Position numbers and translations under genes: made by a program. Positions 37,055-46,791 of a stretch of 64,000 nt of DNA are shown piece by piece. The notes under the pieces were generated by a model. The model was not told where the DNA came from. It did no database searches and saw only the letters and a program-made list of their open reading frames with translations. This DNA is from Bacteroidota bacterium (lineage in GTDB: Bacteria > Bacteroidota > Bacteroidia > Chitinophagales > Saprospiraceae), in contig WGNL01000024.1 of the NCBI GenBank assembly GCA_016124585.1, positions 1 to 64,000 of the forward strand, in the 5' to 3' direction. The stretch's first letter is position 1; every line of letters starts with the position of its first letter.

Positions 37055-37277
37055 CCCCTGACAGCAAATTACGAATGCCCAAATGTACAAATTAGACTTT
37101 TATGTCAGCATGGGGAAAAGATTGAGGCGGTCATAACCCCAAAAGACCAACTGAATAAACCCTTCCCTGTAACCCAGTAGAATTTTAATAAAAAGAATGC
37201 ACAACCCGACGAGTAGATCCCAAGTCGGCTGGGTGCGCTTTGCTTTTTCATCAATTTTTTCATTTAAAAAAACGATT

Positions 37278-39401
37278 ATGAAAAAAATCATGCTTTTAAG
37301 ACCTATTATCCAAGTTGCCTGTGTGCTATTGCTGGCCCTATTGTTACTCCCGTCCACATTGGATGCCCAATCTGGCAAAAAGAAAAAGCTGCGGGTAAAT
37401 GGTATGCCCATAGAACACCAGGAACGTGATGTAAACAAGGATTTCGGTTGTCCGAGCAGTCCTTTTCGCACCGTTGATGGCACCTGCAACAACCAATCGG
37501 CCCCAAACAGGGTAGAGTGGGGGGCAACGGATATCCAGTTGCGCAGGGAAATCCCATCTGACTATGGCGACCCCGACATTTGGAACGATATGGCTGGCCA
37601 AGACCGACCTTCCCCCCGTGCCATTTCCAATGCCTGTGCCTCCCAGCCTGCTGGCGGCGAAAGTGCAGCTAACCTCAGTTCTTTTGTGTTTTCTTGGGGG
37701 CAATTTATTGACCACGACATTGACCTGACACCGGAAGGAAACAGCGAATACTATCCGATTCCGATGCCTGCCAACGAGCCGCTTTTTACTTCCGACATCC
37801 CATTTTTCCGGTCGGCAGTGCATACTGGTACGGGAGTTGACAATCCTCGTCAGCAATCCAACCTCATCACTTCCTGGTTGGATGCTTCCAATGTTTATGG
37901 TTCGGAGGAAACACGGGCAAATTGGCTTCGCACATTTCAAGAAGGCAAGTTGAAAACCTCGGCTGGCAATCTTCTTCCCTTCAACACGCTTGATGGTGAA
38001 TATGGTAGCCCAATCGACCCAAATGCACCCAGCATGGCTGGCGAAGATGGTGTGACTAAACTATTTGTGGCTGGCGATGTGCGGGCCAATGAACAGGTCA
38101 GTCTCACCACCCTGCACACTTTGTTTGTTCGGGAACACAATCGCATCTGCGACCAACTGAAGCAGCAAGGCATGAACAATGATGAATTGATGTACCAGAC
38201 TGCCAGAAAATGGGTGGGGGCTTACATTGAAGCCATAACGTATCAGGAGTTTCTACCCGCCATGGGCATCCAACCCAAAAATTACAACGGATACAAGAAC
38301 AATGTACGTCCTGACATTTCCAACATTTTCGCCACGGCTGCCTATCGCCTTGGCCATACCATGGTGACAAAGGAATTGCTTCTTCGGGACGATCAGTGCA
38401 ATGAGGTTGGAGTCGGCAATATCTCACTCATAGAAGCATTCTTTAGTGTTGACCCAATTAGGGATTACAATATTTCTCCTTTCCTGAAAGGTTTGGCCAT
38501 GCAACGACAGATGGAGGTGGACAACTATGTCGTGGATGAGCTGCGAAATTTTCTTTTTGCCGTTCCAGGCAGCCCAGTTTCATTTGGACTTGACTTAGCA
38601 TCACTTAATATCCAACGAGGTCGGGATCATGGGTTGCCTTCTTACAATGCTGTGCGTCAGGCTTATGGTTTTGGGCCAGCCCAGTTCTTCTCCGACATCA
38701 ACCCTTCCCCAACGGTGTCTCAGGCATTGGCAGCAGTGTATGATAATGTCAATGATGTGGACGCCTGGGTTGGGTTGTTGGCAGAGAACCAAGTGCCTGG
38801 CAAGTCGGTCGGCAGAACGTTGGATAGAATTTTGGTCAATCAGTTTGAGCGCCTTCGTGACGGGGATTTTTTCTACTACGAAAACGACAACTGGTTCACT
38901 GGCCAAGATAAAAACCTGATTCGCACTACCCGCCTGTCGGATATTATCAAACGCAACACCAATATCCAGCAATTGCAAGCCAATGTATTCGTCGCAGAAG
39001 GCTGCAATGGCCCCAATGGCCCTAGTGGGCCTGGCGGCCCCGGTGGGCCAAATGGCCACGGTGGTGGGCACCTGAGTGGGCCTGGACAAAACGACGGTCG
39101 CAGCTCCAACTTGAATGATAATGTCGGTTTTTCAGACTTTTCAAGCATGGAACAGGGTATGGCCGTTTATCCAAACCCAGTTGGTAGCGAATTGCAGGTC
39201 ATGTTGAATTCAGTCGAAGTTACTTCCGCTACTATCCTTGTTTTTGATGCCAATGGACGAATCGCCATTCAGCTCCAAGAAAAAGGATTTGAGGGCAGTT
39301 TTCAGCGGAGAATAGATACAGGTCAGTTAGTGAGTGGGCTTTATTTTGTTCAGGTAATCACCCCATTCGAAAGTTTTGTAAGAAAAGTTGTAAAGCAATA
39401 A
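37278..39401 (+). CDS. Secreted animal-type haem peroxidase with T9SS type A tail
   Basis: A 707-residue exported peroxidase of the An_peroxidase (myeloperoxidase/peroxinectin) superfamily. A signal peptide is followed by the distal haem motif SWGQFIDHDIDLTPE (about 140-154; His and the Asp that forms a haem ester in myeloperoxidase), LFVREHNRICDQL with catalytic Arg and the second haem-linking Glu (about 280), proximal RLGHTMV (about 355) and NIQRGRDHGLPSYN. All catalytic and haem-attachment residues are therefore present. A Gly/Pro/Asn-rich linker (about 575-610) leads to a type A sorting domain (VYPNPVGSELQV ... GLYFVQV ... KVVKQ). T9SS export and surface attachment or release are expected. 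Such enzymes oxidise halides or phenols with hydrogen peroxide. The start at 37278 was chosen for the signal peptide; a frame reaches to 37197. Confidence 0.93.
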   Translation: MKKIMLLRPIIQVACVLLLALLLLPSTLDAQSGKKKKLRVNGMPIEHQERDVNKDFGCPSSPFRTVDGTCNNQSAPNRVEWGATDIQLRREIPSDYGDPDIWNDMAGQDRPSPRAISNACASQPAGGESAANLSSFVFSWGQFIDHDIDLTPEGNSEYYPIPMPANEPLFTSDIPFFRSAVHTGTGVDNPRQQSNLITSWLDASNVYGSEETRANWLRTFQEGKLKTSAGNLLPFNTLDGEYGSPIDPNAPSMAGEDGVTKLFVAGDVRANEQVSLTTLHTLFVREHNRICDQLKQQGMNNDELMYQTARKWVGAYIEAITYQEFLPAMGIQPKNYNGYKNNVRPDISNIFATAAYRLGHTMVTKELLLRDDQCNEVGVGNISLIEAFFSVDPIRDYNISPFLKGLAMQRQMEVDNYVVDELRNFLFAVPGSPVSFGLDLASLNIQRGRDHGLPSYNAVRQAYGFGPAQFFSDINPSPTVSQALAAVYDNVNDVDAWVGLLAENQVPGKSVGRTLDRILVNQFERLRDGDFFYYENDNWFTGQDKNLIRTTRLSDIIKRNTNIQQLQANVFVAEGCNGPNGPSGPGGPGGPNGHGGGHLSGPGQNDGRSSNLNDNVGFSDFSSMEQGMAVYPNPVGSELQVMLNSVEVTSATILVFDANGRIAIQLQEKGFEGSFQRRIDTGQLVSGLYFVQVITPFESFVRKVVKQ

Positions 39402-39485
39402 GGTTGGCTATGATTCAGATAACCCAATATCCAAATGGATGGGAAAGGGGCACCTGCCCCTTTCTTTTTTTGAAAAGTAAAAAAT

Positions 39486-39518
39486 CAGGTAGGTCTTATT
39501 TTGGATAGACTGTCTTTA
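39486..39518 (+). promoter_or_regulatory. ECF-type promoter of the di-haem peroxidase (site 3)
   Basis: CAGGTAGGTC (39486-39495), 13 bases, ACTGTCTTTA (39509-39518), 31 bases before the ATG at 39550. Both boxes are identical to site 1, while the spacer is unrelated. Confidence 0.75.
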
Positions 39519-39549
39519 CTCCAAATCCAATCATTAAAACAATTGAGCA

Positions 39550-40920
39550 ATGAAAAATGCAAAATCAATCCTGTTCGGTTTTCTTTGTATGACACTCCTT
39601 TCAACATTTTCCTGTAAAGATGACCAAGAGGTATCCTGCACAGAAAAGACCTGGTATCAGGATGCGGATAACGATGGACTTGGGAACCCCTTAGTTACTT
39701 TCTTGTCCTGCGAGGCGCCAGTCGGATATGTTGGCAACGGAAATGATTCAGATGACAGCATAGCCAATGACGATGGGCATAACAATAATGGAAATGGTAA
39801 TAACAACGGCAATGGCAACGGAAATAACTTATCAGCTATTGAGCAAACATTTGGTGGAAAGATTGATTTGACAAACCTGCTGAACTACGCCAACCAGCCT
39901 ATCCCCAACTACATCAATAAAGACAATACGACAAATAATGATATCACCAACGCTGGGGCCACCCTGGGCCGGGTCTTGTTTTATGATAAAAAACTGTCGG
40001 TCAATAATACCATCGCCTGTGCCAGTTGCCATAAGCAGGCGTTTGCGTTTGGCGACGGACAATTGCAAAGTGATGGCGTAGCAGGCGTCACTGGGCGACA
40101 TGCCATGCGCCTTGTCAATGCTCGATTTGCAAATGAGCGTCATTTCTTCTGGGATGAGCGGGCAAATACCTTGGAAGACCAGACCACAATGCCTATTCAG
40201 AACCATGTGGAAATGGGCTTCAGCGGCCAAGATGGTGACCCTGGCATCAATGATTTGATAATAAAACTGGAAGCAGTTCCTTATTATCAGGAGCTTTTCT
40301 CCTTCGTGTATGGCGACCCTAATATTACGGAACAACGCATGCAGGATGCCTTGGCACAGTTTATCCGTAGCTTCCAATCATTTGATTCAAAATTTGACCA
40401 GGGTAGGGCACAGGTGAACAACAATAATGCACCTTTTCCCAATTATACGGCACAGGAGAACATGGGTAAAACCCTTTTTATCCAAGCGCCCAACCAAGGT
40501 GGTGCAGGTTGTCAGGGCTGCCATCGTGCACCAGAATTTGACATCGACCCCAATAGCCGTAACAACAATATAGTAGGTGTGTTGGATGACCCAACTGCCA
40601 TTGACGTGACGGTGACTCGCTCCCCTTCGCTTAGGGATTTGACAAACTCGACTGGACAGTTGAACGGCCCATTGATGCACAATGGAAGCCTTACAACCCT
40701 CCAAGCCGTAATTGACCATTACAACACCATCAATATCGTACCGGGTAACAACAACCTTGACAACCGCCTGCGTGGTGGAGGTGGTGGCCCCGGTGGTCCT
40801 GGCAATGGCCAGCGTCTAAATTTGACAACCCAAGAGAAAGATGCGCTAGCGGCATTTTTGCAGACATTGAGTGGTTCAAACATTTATGCAGATGTTCGTT
40901 GGTCAGACCCATTCCTATGA
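39550..40920 (+). CDS. Di-haem cytochrome c peroxidase lipoprotein (MauG/CcpA family)
   Basis: A 456-residue protein with a lipoprotein signal (LLSTFSCKDD). Residues ~35-65 form a thrombospondin-3/MopE-like acidic patch (WYQDADNDGLGNP), followed by an Asn/Gly-rich linker. The catalytic part has two c-type haem sites: CASCHKQAFAFGDG at about 157 and CQGCHRAPEFDIDP at about 321. It also has the family's GRVLFYDKKLSVNNTIACAS start and a C-terminal LRDLTNSTGQLNGPLMHNGS with TQEKDALAAFLQTLSG. Members reduce hydrogen peroxide or act as MauG-type oxidases that modify other proteins. With the haem peroxidase just upstream and a matching promoter, the pair probably works together at the cell surface. 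Confidence 0.92.
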   Translation: MKNAKSILFGFLCMTLLSTFSCKDDQEVSCTEKTWYQDADNDGLGNPLVTFLSCEAPVGYVGNGNDSDDSIANDDGHNNNGNGNNNGNGNGNNLSAIEQTFGGKIDLTNLLNYANQPIPNYINKDNTTNNDITNAGATLGRVLFYDKKLSVNNTIACASCHKQAFAFGDGQLQSDGVAGVTGRHAMRLVNARFANERHFFWDERANTLEDQTTMPIQNHVEMGFSGQDGDPGINDLIIKLEAVPYYQELFSFVYGDPNITEQRMQDALAQFIRSFQSFDSKFDQGRAQVNNNNAPFPNYTAQENMGKTLFIQAPNQGGAGCQGCHRAPEFDIDPNSRNNNIVGVLDDPTAIDVTVTRSPSLRDLTNSTGQLNGPLMHNGSLTTLQAVIDHYNTINIVPGNNNLDNRLRGGGGGPGGPGNGQRLNLTTQEKDALAAFLQTLSGSNIYADVRWSDPFL

Positions 40921-40952
40921 TGTACAATTTTCTGGGAGAGAATTTTAATTTG

Positions 40953-40988
40953 AAAAATGCCGGACTGGTACTTACAGTTCGGCATTTT
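40953..40988. terminator. Bidirectional terminator
   Basis: AAAATGCCG pairs with CGGCATTTT, with CTG/CAG pairing further in, between the convergent di-haem peroxidase and aldo/keto reductase genes. Confidence 0.75.
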
Positions 40989-40999
40989 ATTCATCAATT

Positions 41000-42028
<1,029 letters not shown>

Positions 42029-42177
42029 CTATCACCAAAAATTAACCAGATACAAACGATAAGTTACAAATTTCAAATAGTCCTTCGGTTCACTGACTAA
42101 TGATATTTACGATAGATCAAAATTGATTTTAAAGACCAAGCTTTATTCTAAATTTTAAAATTCCTGTTTGATTTCCT

Positions 42178-42185
42178 TAATTTTG
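42178..42185 (+). promoter_or_regulatory. -7 box TAATTTTG four bases before the AraC start
   Basis: Exact TAnnTTTG match; ATG follows at 42190 after four bases, the same spacing as at 14783. Confidence 0.4.
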
Positions 42186-42189
42186 CGAA

Positions 42190-43068
42190 ATGAAAAATGA
42201 AAATGCACGGACTGTCTCCGCTTTTAACTCTGAGTTGAAACTTAAGGGCTTCAATGTCTTTCAGATAGAGGATGACAGCAAAGCTGTTCGAACTTACAGC
42301 CGAAAGGATTTCTACAAAATCTGCCTGACCACTGGCAAGAGCATTATCCATTATGCCGACCGGAGTTTCGACATGGACGGCACTATTTTGTTTTTTGGCA
42401 ACCCTCATATCCCTTATTCTTGGGAGACGGTTTCGACGAGTTATGTGGGCTACACCGTTCTCTTCTCAGAGGAGTTTTTACAGCTTTCCGACCGCTCAGA
42501 AAGCCTGTTGCAATCACCATTGTTCAAGTTGGGAGGGACACCCGTTTTGAATATTTCCGTGCAACAACGGGAGTTCTTGAATGGCATTTTTCAAAAAATG
42601 ATTGAAGAACAACAGTCAGATTACTCCTTCAAAGGAGACCTCATCCGCAATTATATTCACCTGATTATCCATGAGGCGCTGAAGATGCAGCCTTCTGAAG
42701 ACTATGCGCAGGACAAGAACGCAGCTTCCCGCCTGACCCGTGTTTTCTTGGAATTGCTTGAAAGGCAGTTCCCGGTAGAGAGTGCCGACCATCCATTGCA
42801 ACTAAAAACTGCCAAGGATTATGCAGATAATTTAGCGGTTCACGTCAACCACCTCAACCGTTCGCTGAAAGAAATCACGGGCAAATCCACTTCCACCATT
42901 ATCAACGAGAGAATTGCCACCGAAGCAAAGGCCATCCTGTTGCACACAGACTGGAACGTTTCCGACATTGCCTATTCGCTCGGCTTCGAGTATCCCACCT
43001 ATTTCAACAATTTCTTCAAAAAGATGACGGGCAGCAATCCCAAGTCGGTGCGCTTGCAGGCGGCTTGA
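42190..43068 (+). CDS. AraC-family transcriptional regulator
   Basis: A 292-residue regulator. The N-terminal cupin-like domain contains YSRKDFYKICLTTGKSIIHY and PHIPYSWE. The C-terminal double helix-turn-helix contains AKDYADNLAVHVNHLNRSLK, then WNVSDIAYSLGFEYPTYFNN and FFKKMTGSNPKSV. It is closely related to the AraC proteins at 25375 and 47464. It lies divergently from an aldo/keto reductase and 113 bases upstream of an acetyltransferase gene; both are candidate targets. Confidence 0.92.
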   Translation: MKNENARTVSAFNSELKLKGFNVFQIEDDSKAVRTYSRKDFYKICLTTGKSIIHYADRSFDMDGTILFFGNPHIPYSWETVSTSYVGYTVLFSEEFLQLSDRSESLLQSPLFKLGGTPVLNISVQQREFLNGIFQKMIEEQQSDYSFKGDLIRNYIHLIIHEALKMQPSEDYAQDKNAASRLTRVFLELLERQFPVESADHPLQLKTAKDYADNLAVHVNHLNRSLKEITGKSTSTIINERIATEAKAILLHTDWNVSDIAYSLGFEYPTYFNNFFKKMTGSNPKSVRLQAA

Positions 43069-43181
43069 TGTTTTTAGGGTTTGTTTGATAATCTTATTTT
43101 TTGGTTTGAAAGTCATTAACCGTGCCTGTATTGGCGGGTGCAATTTTGCATTGCAATTCAAAAGCCAAAAGGAATTGAATC

Positions 43182-43748
43182 ATGAGCCAAACCAAAAAAG
43201 ACATTTTCGAAAGAATGTTGGCCAGTGAGGCCATTCCGATGAACGACCCGGAATATCCAAAACTGTTCGAGGTAGTTTCCCGAACTATTGAGCTGTCTGC
43301 TGCGCTCAACAAATCTAACAGTATTGATGAGATTCGGAGGCATTTGGGCGAAATAACTGGGCAGGAGATTGACGAGAGTACCACGGTGTTCATTCCTTTT
43401 CACACCAATTTTGGGAAGCATACCCGCTTGGGTAAAAACGTCTTTATCAATCACGGTTGTTCCTTCCTCGACTTGGGCGGCATTACCATCGAAGACGATG
43501 TGATGATTGGTCCTCGGGTCAATCTGGTAACGGAAGACCACCCTGTTGACCCTGCTACTCGTAAGACTCTCATCCTAAAACCCATAGTTGTGAAACGCAA
43601 TGCATGGATTGCTGCGGGAGCGACCATCCTGCCGGGCGTCACGGTGGGGGAAAACTCCGTTGTGGCGGCAGGGGCTGTGGTAACGGATGACATACCGGAC
43701 AATACCGTGGTTGGCGGTGTTCCAGCCAAATTCATCAAAGCTATTTGA
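43182..43748 (+). CDS. Sugar O-acetyltransferase (maltose/galactoside type)
   Basis: A 188-residue left-handed beta-helix acetyltransferase of the LacA/Maa/NodL group, using acetyl-CoA. The hexapeptide pattern runs from TRLGKNVFINHGCSFLD through GGITIEDDVMIGPRVNLVTE. The catalytic His lies in TEDHPVDPATR. The C-terminal coil reads AAGATILPGVTVGENSVVAA, GAVVTDDIPDNTVVGGVPAK. The length is typical. The acceptor is unknown. It sits in the same-strand run from the AraC gene to the tautomerase. Confidence 0.92.
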   Translation: MSQTKKDIFERMLASEAIPMNDPEYPKLFEVVSRTIELSAALNKSNSIDEIRRHLGEITGQEIDESTTVFIPFHTNFGKHTRLGKNVFINHGCSFLDLGGITIEDDVMIGPRVNLVTEDHPVDPATRKTLILKPIVVKRNAWIAAGATILPGVTVGENSVVAAGAVVTDDIPDNTVVGGVPAKFIKAI

Positions 43749-43790
43749 TTGAACCGCACGGTTAGATGAGTAGCATAATCCATTAAAAAC

Positions 43791-44813
43791 ATGAAAAAGT
43801 TAATTTTAATAATCACAACCATGATGTCGTTAGCAACCATTTTGGCCGCACAACAGGGCGGCAGGACTTTCCAGTTAAGCGATCGGGTAACCGTCGAAAA
43901 AGTAACCTTTAAAAACCGTTATGGAATTGAACTTGCAGGCGACTTGTATATTCCGAAAAATGGCGGCAATCAATTACCAGCATTGGCTATCAGCGGGCCT
44001 TTTGGAGCAGTTAAAGAGCAATCATCAGGATTGTATGCCAACCAAATGGCCGAGCGTGGTTTCATTGCTTTAGCTTTTGACCCGTCTTATACAGGCGAAA
44101 GCGGTGGAGAACCTCGTAATGTTGCATCACCTGACATCAATACAGAGGATTTCAGCGCTGCCATTGACTTCCTTGGATTGCAGGAAAACGTTGACCGAAA
44201 TCAACTTGGTATTATCGGGATTTGTGGTTTTGGCGGTTTTGCTTTAAACGCAACGGCTGTTGATAAGCGTGTAAAGGCAGTTGCAACCACCAGTATGTAC
44301 GATATGTCAAGAGTTATCGCTGAAGGATATTTTGGTTCTACTACGCCAGCGCAACGTACCAAAATGTTGGAAGAAATGAGCTTGCAACGTTGGGAAGATG
44401 CAAAGAACGGAACACCTAAATACCCTGAAAACGGATTGGGCCAGACCAACGAAAAATCACCTCAATTTGTAAAAGATTATTATGATTATTACAAAACTGA
44501 AAGAGGTTTTCACCCCCGATCCATAAACTCCAATGGAGCTTGGACGGCAACTAGTGGCCTTTCTTTTATGAATATGCCTCTGCTAACTTATATCAAAGAA
44601 ATTTCACCAAGACCAATTTTAATTATTGCAGGGGAAAAAGCCCATTCACGATATTTCAGTGAGGACGCTTACAAAATGGCTTCTGAACCCAAAGAATTGA
44701 TGATTATACCGGGTGCTGTTCACGTTGATTTGTACGACAGGACAGATGTCATTCCTTTCGACAAGTTGGCGTCTTTTTTTACGGAAAACTTAAATAAGAA
44801 CCCAAATCCATGA
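43791..44813 (+). CDS. Exported alpha/beta hydrolase with Cys nucleophile motif
   Basis: A 340-residue protein with a signal peptide (MKKLILIITTMMSLATILAA). The alpha/beta-hydrolase fold is shown by GDLYIPKNGGNQLPALAISG, the nucleophile elbow GICGFGG (Cys145 in place of the usual Ser), PRPILIIAGEKAHSRYFSED and the C-terminal catalytic His in IPGAVHVDLYD. A Cys at the elbow is found in dienelactone-hydrolase-like proteins and in a YcjY-like group. The gene overlaps the cupin gene at 44810 by four bases (ATGA), so they are coupled. Substrate unknown. Confidence 0.87.
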   Translation: MKKLILIITTMMSLATILAAQQGGRTFQLSDRVTVEKVTFKNRYGIELAGDLYIPKNGGNQLPALAISGPFGAVKEQSSGLYANQMAERGFIALAFDPSYTGESGGEPRNVASPDINTEDFSAAIDFLGLQENVDRNQLGIIGICGFGGFALNATAVDKRVKAVATTSMYDMSRVIAEGYFGSTTPAQRTKMLEEMSLQRWEDAKNGTPKYPENGLGQTNEKSPQFVKDYYDYYKTERGFHPRSINSNGAWTATSGLSFMNMPLLTYIKEISPRPILIIAGEKAHSRYFSEDAYKMASEPKELMIIPGAVHVDLYDRTDVIPFDKLASFFTENLNKNPNP

Positions 44814-45289
44814 GAACAGCAAAATCCGCAATTATCATTTCCACAATATTAATTGCAATGAGTTGTAAAGAGCAAAATTCTGAGCAGGCACCTACAAATG
44901 AAATTCAAGCCATTTTCCCGTTAGGGCAAAAAGGCTCTGCCGAGTATTTCACCGGCAATGCTTACAACTACGGCTTGGTTCCTGCGGATTCGACCTTCAC
45001 TACGTTAGTGGGCAATGTCTATTTCGAACCGGGGGCTAGAAGCAATTGGCACACCCATCCCGGTGGCCAGATATTAATCATTACCGATGGCGTGGGTTAT
45101 TATCAGGAGGAAGGAAAGTCGAAGCAAATCATGCGAAAAGGCGATGTGGTGAAATGTCCGCCGGAGGTGAAGCATTGGCACGGCGCCAGTCCTGACAAGG
45201 GTTTGCAACAAATGTACATCGTTCCGAATACGGAGAAGGGGATAGTAAACTGGATGGAGCCCGTGACGGATGAAACCTATAATATGTGA
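44810..45289 (+). CDS. Cupin-domain lipoprotein
   Basis: A 159-residue protein with a lipoprotein signal (LIAMSCKEQN). The single cupin barrel has metal-binding motif 1 GARSNWHTHPGGQILIITDG and motif 2 GDVVKCPPEVKHWHGASPD. Sequence and length match the small cupins related to (R)-hydroxynitrile-lyase-like and carboxymuconolactone-associated proteins. It is a paralogue of the cytoplasmic cupin at 46792-47193: both end in a WMEPVTDETY / [10 protein letters not shown] segment. It is translationally coupled to the hydrolase before it. Confidence 0.88.
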   Translation: MRTAKSAIIISTILIAMSCKEQNSEQAPTNEIQAIFPLGQKGSAEYFTGNAYNYGLVPADSTFTTLVGNVYFEPGARSNWHTHPGGQILIITDGVGYYQEEGKSKQIMRKGDVVKCPPEVKHWHGASPDKGLQQMYIVPNTEKGIVNWMEPVTDETYNM

Positions 45290-45310
45290 TTAGCTCAAGT
45301 TGCGAATGTT

Positions 45311-45412
45311 GGTTGATAAAGGTTGATAAAGGTTGATAAAGTTGATAACGGTTGATAAAAGGCTGCTTTCTTGCCCAAAATGAACTACATCAACCCTATA
45401 AACCTCATCAAC
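45311..45412. repeat. GGTTGATAAA array and inverted ATCAACC block
   Basis: Five 10-base units (GGTTGATAAA three times, then two variants) fill 45311-45360. From about 45386 to 45412 the reverse-complement core ATCAACC occurs twice around TATAAACC, so the two blocks can form long imperfect hairpins. It lies after the cupin stop and probably ends or attenuates transcription. The related array is at 26439-26475. The rest of the spacer to 45566 shows nothing else. Confidence 0.7.
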
Positions 45413-45566
45413 CATGGCGTTCCAAAATAAACCGCATCTGGATTAGTTAATTGGCTGCCCTTTCAAGGCAACAAACCAAATTTTCGAGGCAAAATATCAA
45501 TCTAACATTTACAGCCATGCAGGCTGTAAACAGTGGGTTCTATTGCCTCCATTTAATAACAGCATC

Positions 45567-46760
45567 ATGGAAAAAATCACCAATCAGGAAACTACTGGAA
45601 CATCCAGAAGAAAATTTATTCAGCAAACGGCGCTGGTGGGCACGGGTATCATGCTCGCCAATCCGGTGCAGTCTTTTTCAAAAATAAAATCACTCAACAT
45701 GGCAAAGAATATCAAATCGAAAGGTTATGCCGGAACGGACGAAAACGGCAAACTCACCTCGTGGGATTTTGAGCGCAGACCCGTCGGCGACAACGATGTG
45801 CTGATTGAAATCAAATATTCCGGCATCTGCCACTCCGACATCCACACCATCCGTGGCCATTGGGGAAAACAGCATTATCCACAGGTGCCCGGCCATGAAA
45901 TTGCTGGCATCGTCACAGCGGTTGGGAAGAACGTCACCAAGTTCAAAGTGGGAGACAAGGCTGGGGTAGGCTGCATGGTGAACAGTTGCATGCAATGCGA
46001 GAGCTGCAAAAACGGAGAGGAACACCATTGCGAAACCACGGGCTTCACTGGTACTTACGGAGCACCTGAAGCGTCATCGCCCACAGGCATTTCGCAGGGC
46101 GGCTATGCAGACAATATCGTGGTGACGGAACATTTTGCCATCAAAATTCCTGACAATATTGACCTGCAACATGCTGCACCCTTGCTCTGTGCGGGCATTA
46201 CCACCTATTCGCCCTTGATGAAATACAAAATCGAAAAAGGTGACAAGGTTGGCGTGGTTGGTATCGGTGGATTAGGGCACATGGCCATTCAGTTGGCGAT
46301 GTCCAAGGGTGCGGAAGTTTATGGCTTCACGACTTCCCCTTCTAAAGTGGACGATATCAAACGCTTTGGTGCAAAAGAAGCCATCGTGGTAAATTCTCCA
46401 GCAGATTTGATGCCTTGGCGGGGAAAATTGGATTACATGATTTCCACAGTTCCATATGCATACGAAATGTCGTCTTATATTGACTGTGTAAAACCATACG
46501 GGTATTTCACGCAAGTGGGCCAACCGATATACGGCCAATTGACCATCAACAATTTCAACATGATTTTCAATCGGGTAAATTTCAATGGCTCCCTGATTGG
46601 CGGCATTCCCGAAACACAGGAAGTTATGGACTATTGTGCTGAACACAAGATTTATCCACAAATTCAAATCATCAAAGCGGATGAAATCAATGACGCCTGG
46701 GAGAAGGTGGTGAACAAGGAAGTCCGCTACCGGTATGTGATTGATGCGGCGACTTTTTGA
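45567..46760 (+). CDS. Zn-dependent alcohol dehydrogenase (YahK-like) with Tat-type leader
   Basis: A 397-residue medium-chain dehydrogenase. Catalytic zinc ligands lie in GICHSDIHTIRGHWG and GHEIAGIV. The structural zinc uses Cys in GCMVNSCMQCESCKNGEEHH. The Rossmann motif is VGIGGLGHMAIQLA. The closest group is the cinnamyl-alcohol/aldehyde reductase type (YahK, about 350 residues). The first 44 residues are extra and look like a Tat leader (SRRKFIQQTALVGTGIM, residues 13-29). An internal ATG (Met45, 45699) would give the normal cytoplasmic enzyme. A TTG at 45543 is a less likely start. Confidence 0.9.
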   Translation: MEKITNQETTGTSRRKFIQQTALVGTGIMLANPVQSFSKIKSLNMAKNIKSKGYAGTDENGKLTSWDFERRPVGDNDVLIEIKYSGICHSDIHTIRGHWGKQHYPQVPGHEIAGIVTAVGKNVTKFKVGDKAGVGCMVNSCMQCESCKNGEEHHCETTGFTGTYGAPEASSPTGISQGGYADNIVVTEHFAIKIPDNIDLQHAAPLLCAGITTYSPLMKYKIEKGDKVGVVGIGGLGHMAIQLAMSKGAEVYGFTTSPSKVDDIKRFGAKEAIVVNSPADLMPWRGKLDYMISTVPYAYEMSSYIDCVKPYGYFTQVGQPIYGQLTINNFNMIFNRVNFNGSLIGGIPETQEVMDYCAEHKIYPQIQIIKADEINDAWEKVVNKEVRYRYVIDAATF

Positions 46761-46791
46761 AAACATTTACTGAACAATAAAATCTGTAAAA

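Noticed and set aside
37100-37492. Minus-strand frame of 130 codons over the peroxidase start
   Set aside because: It is antisense to the signal peptide region and shows no family motif; the plus-strand peroxidase is unambiguous.
45311-45360. GGTTGATAAA array considered as CRISPR or replication iterons
   Set aside because: Units are directly adjacent with no spacers, and no replication initiator gene is nearby.
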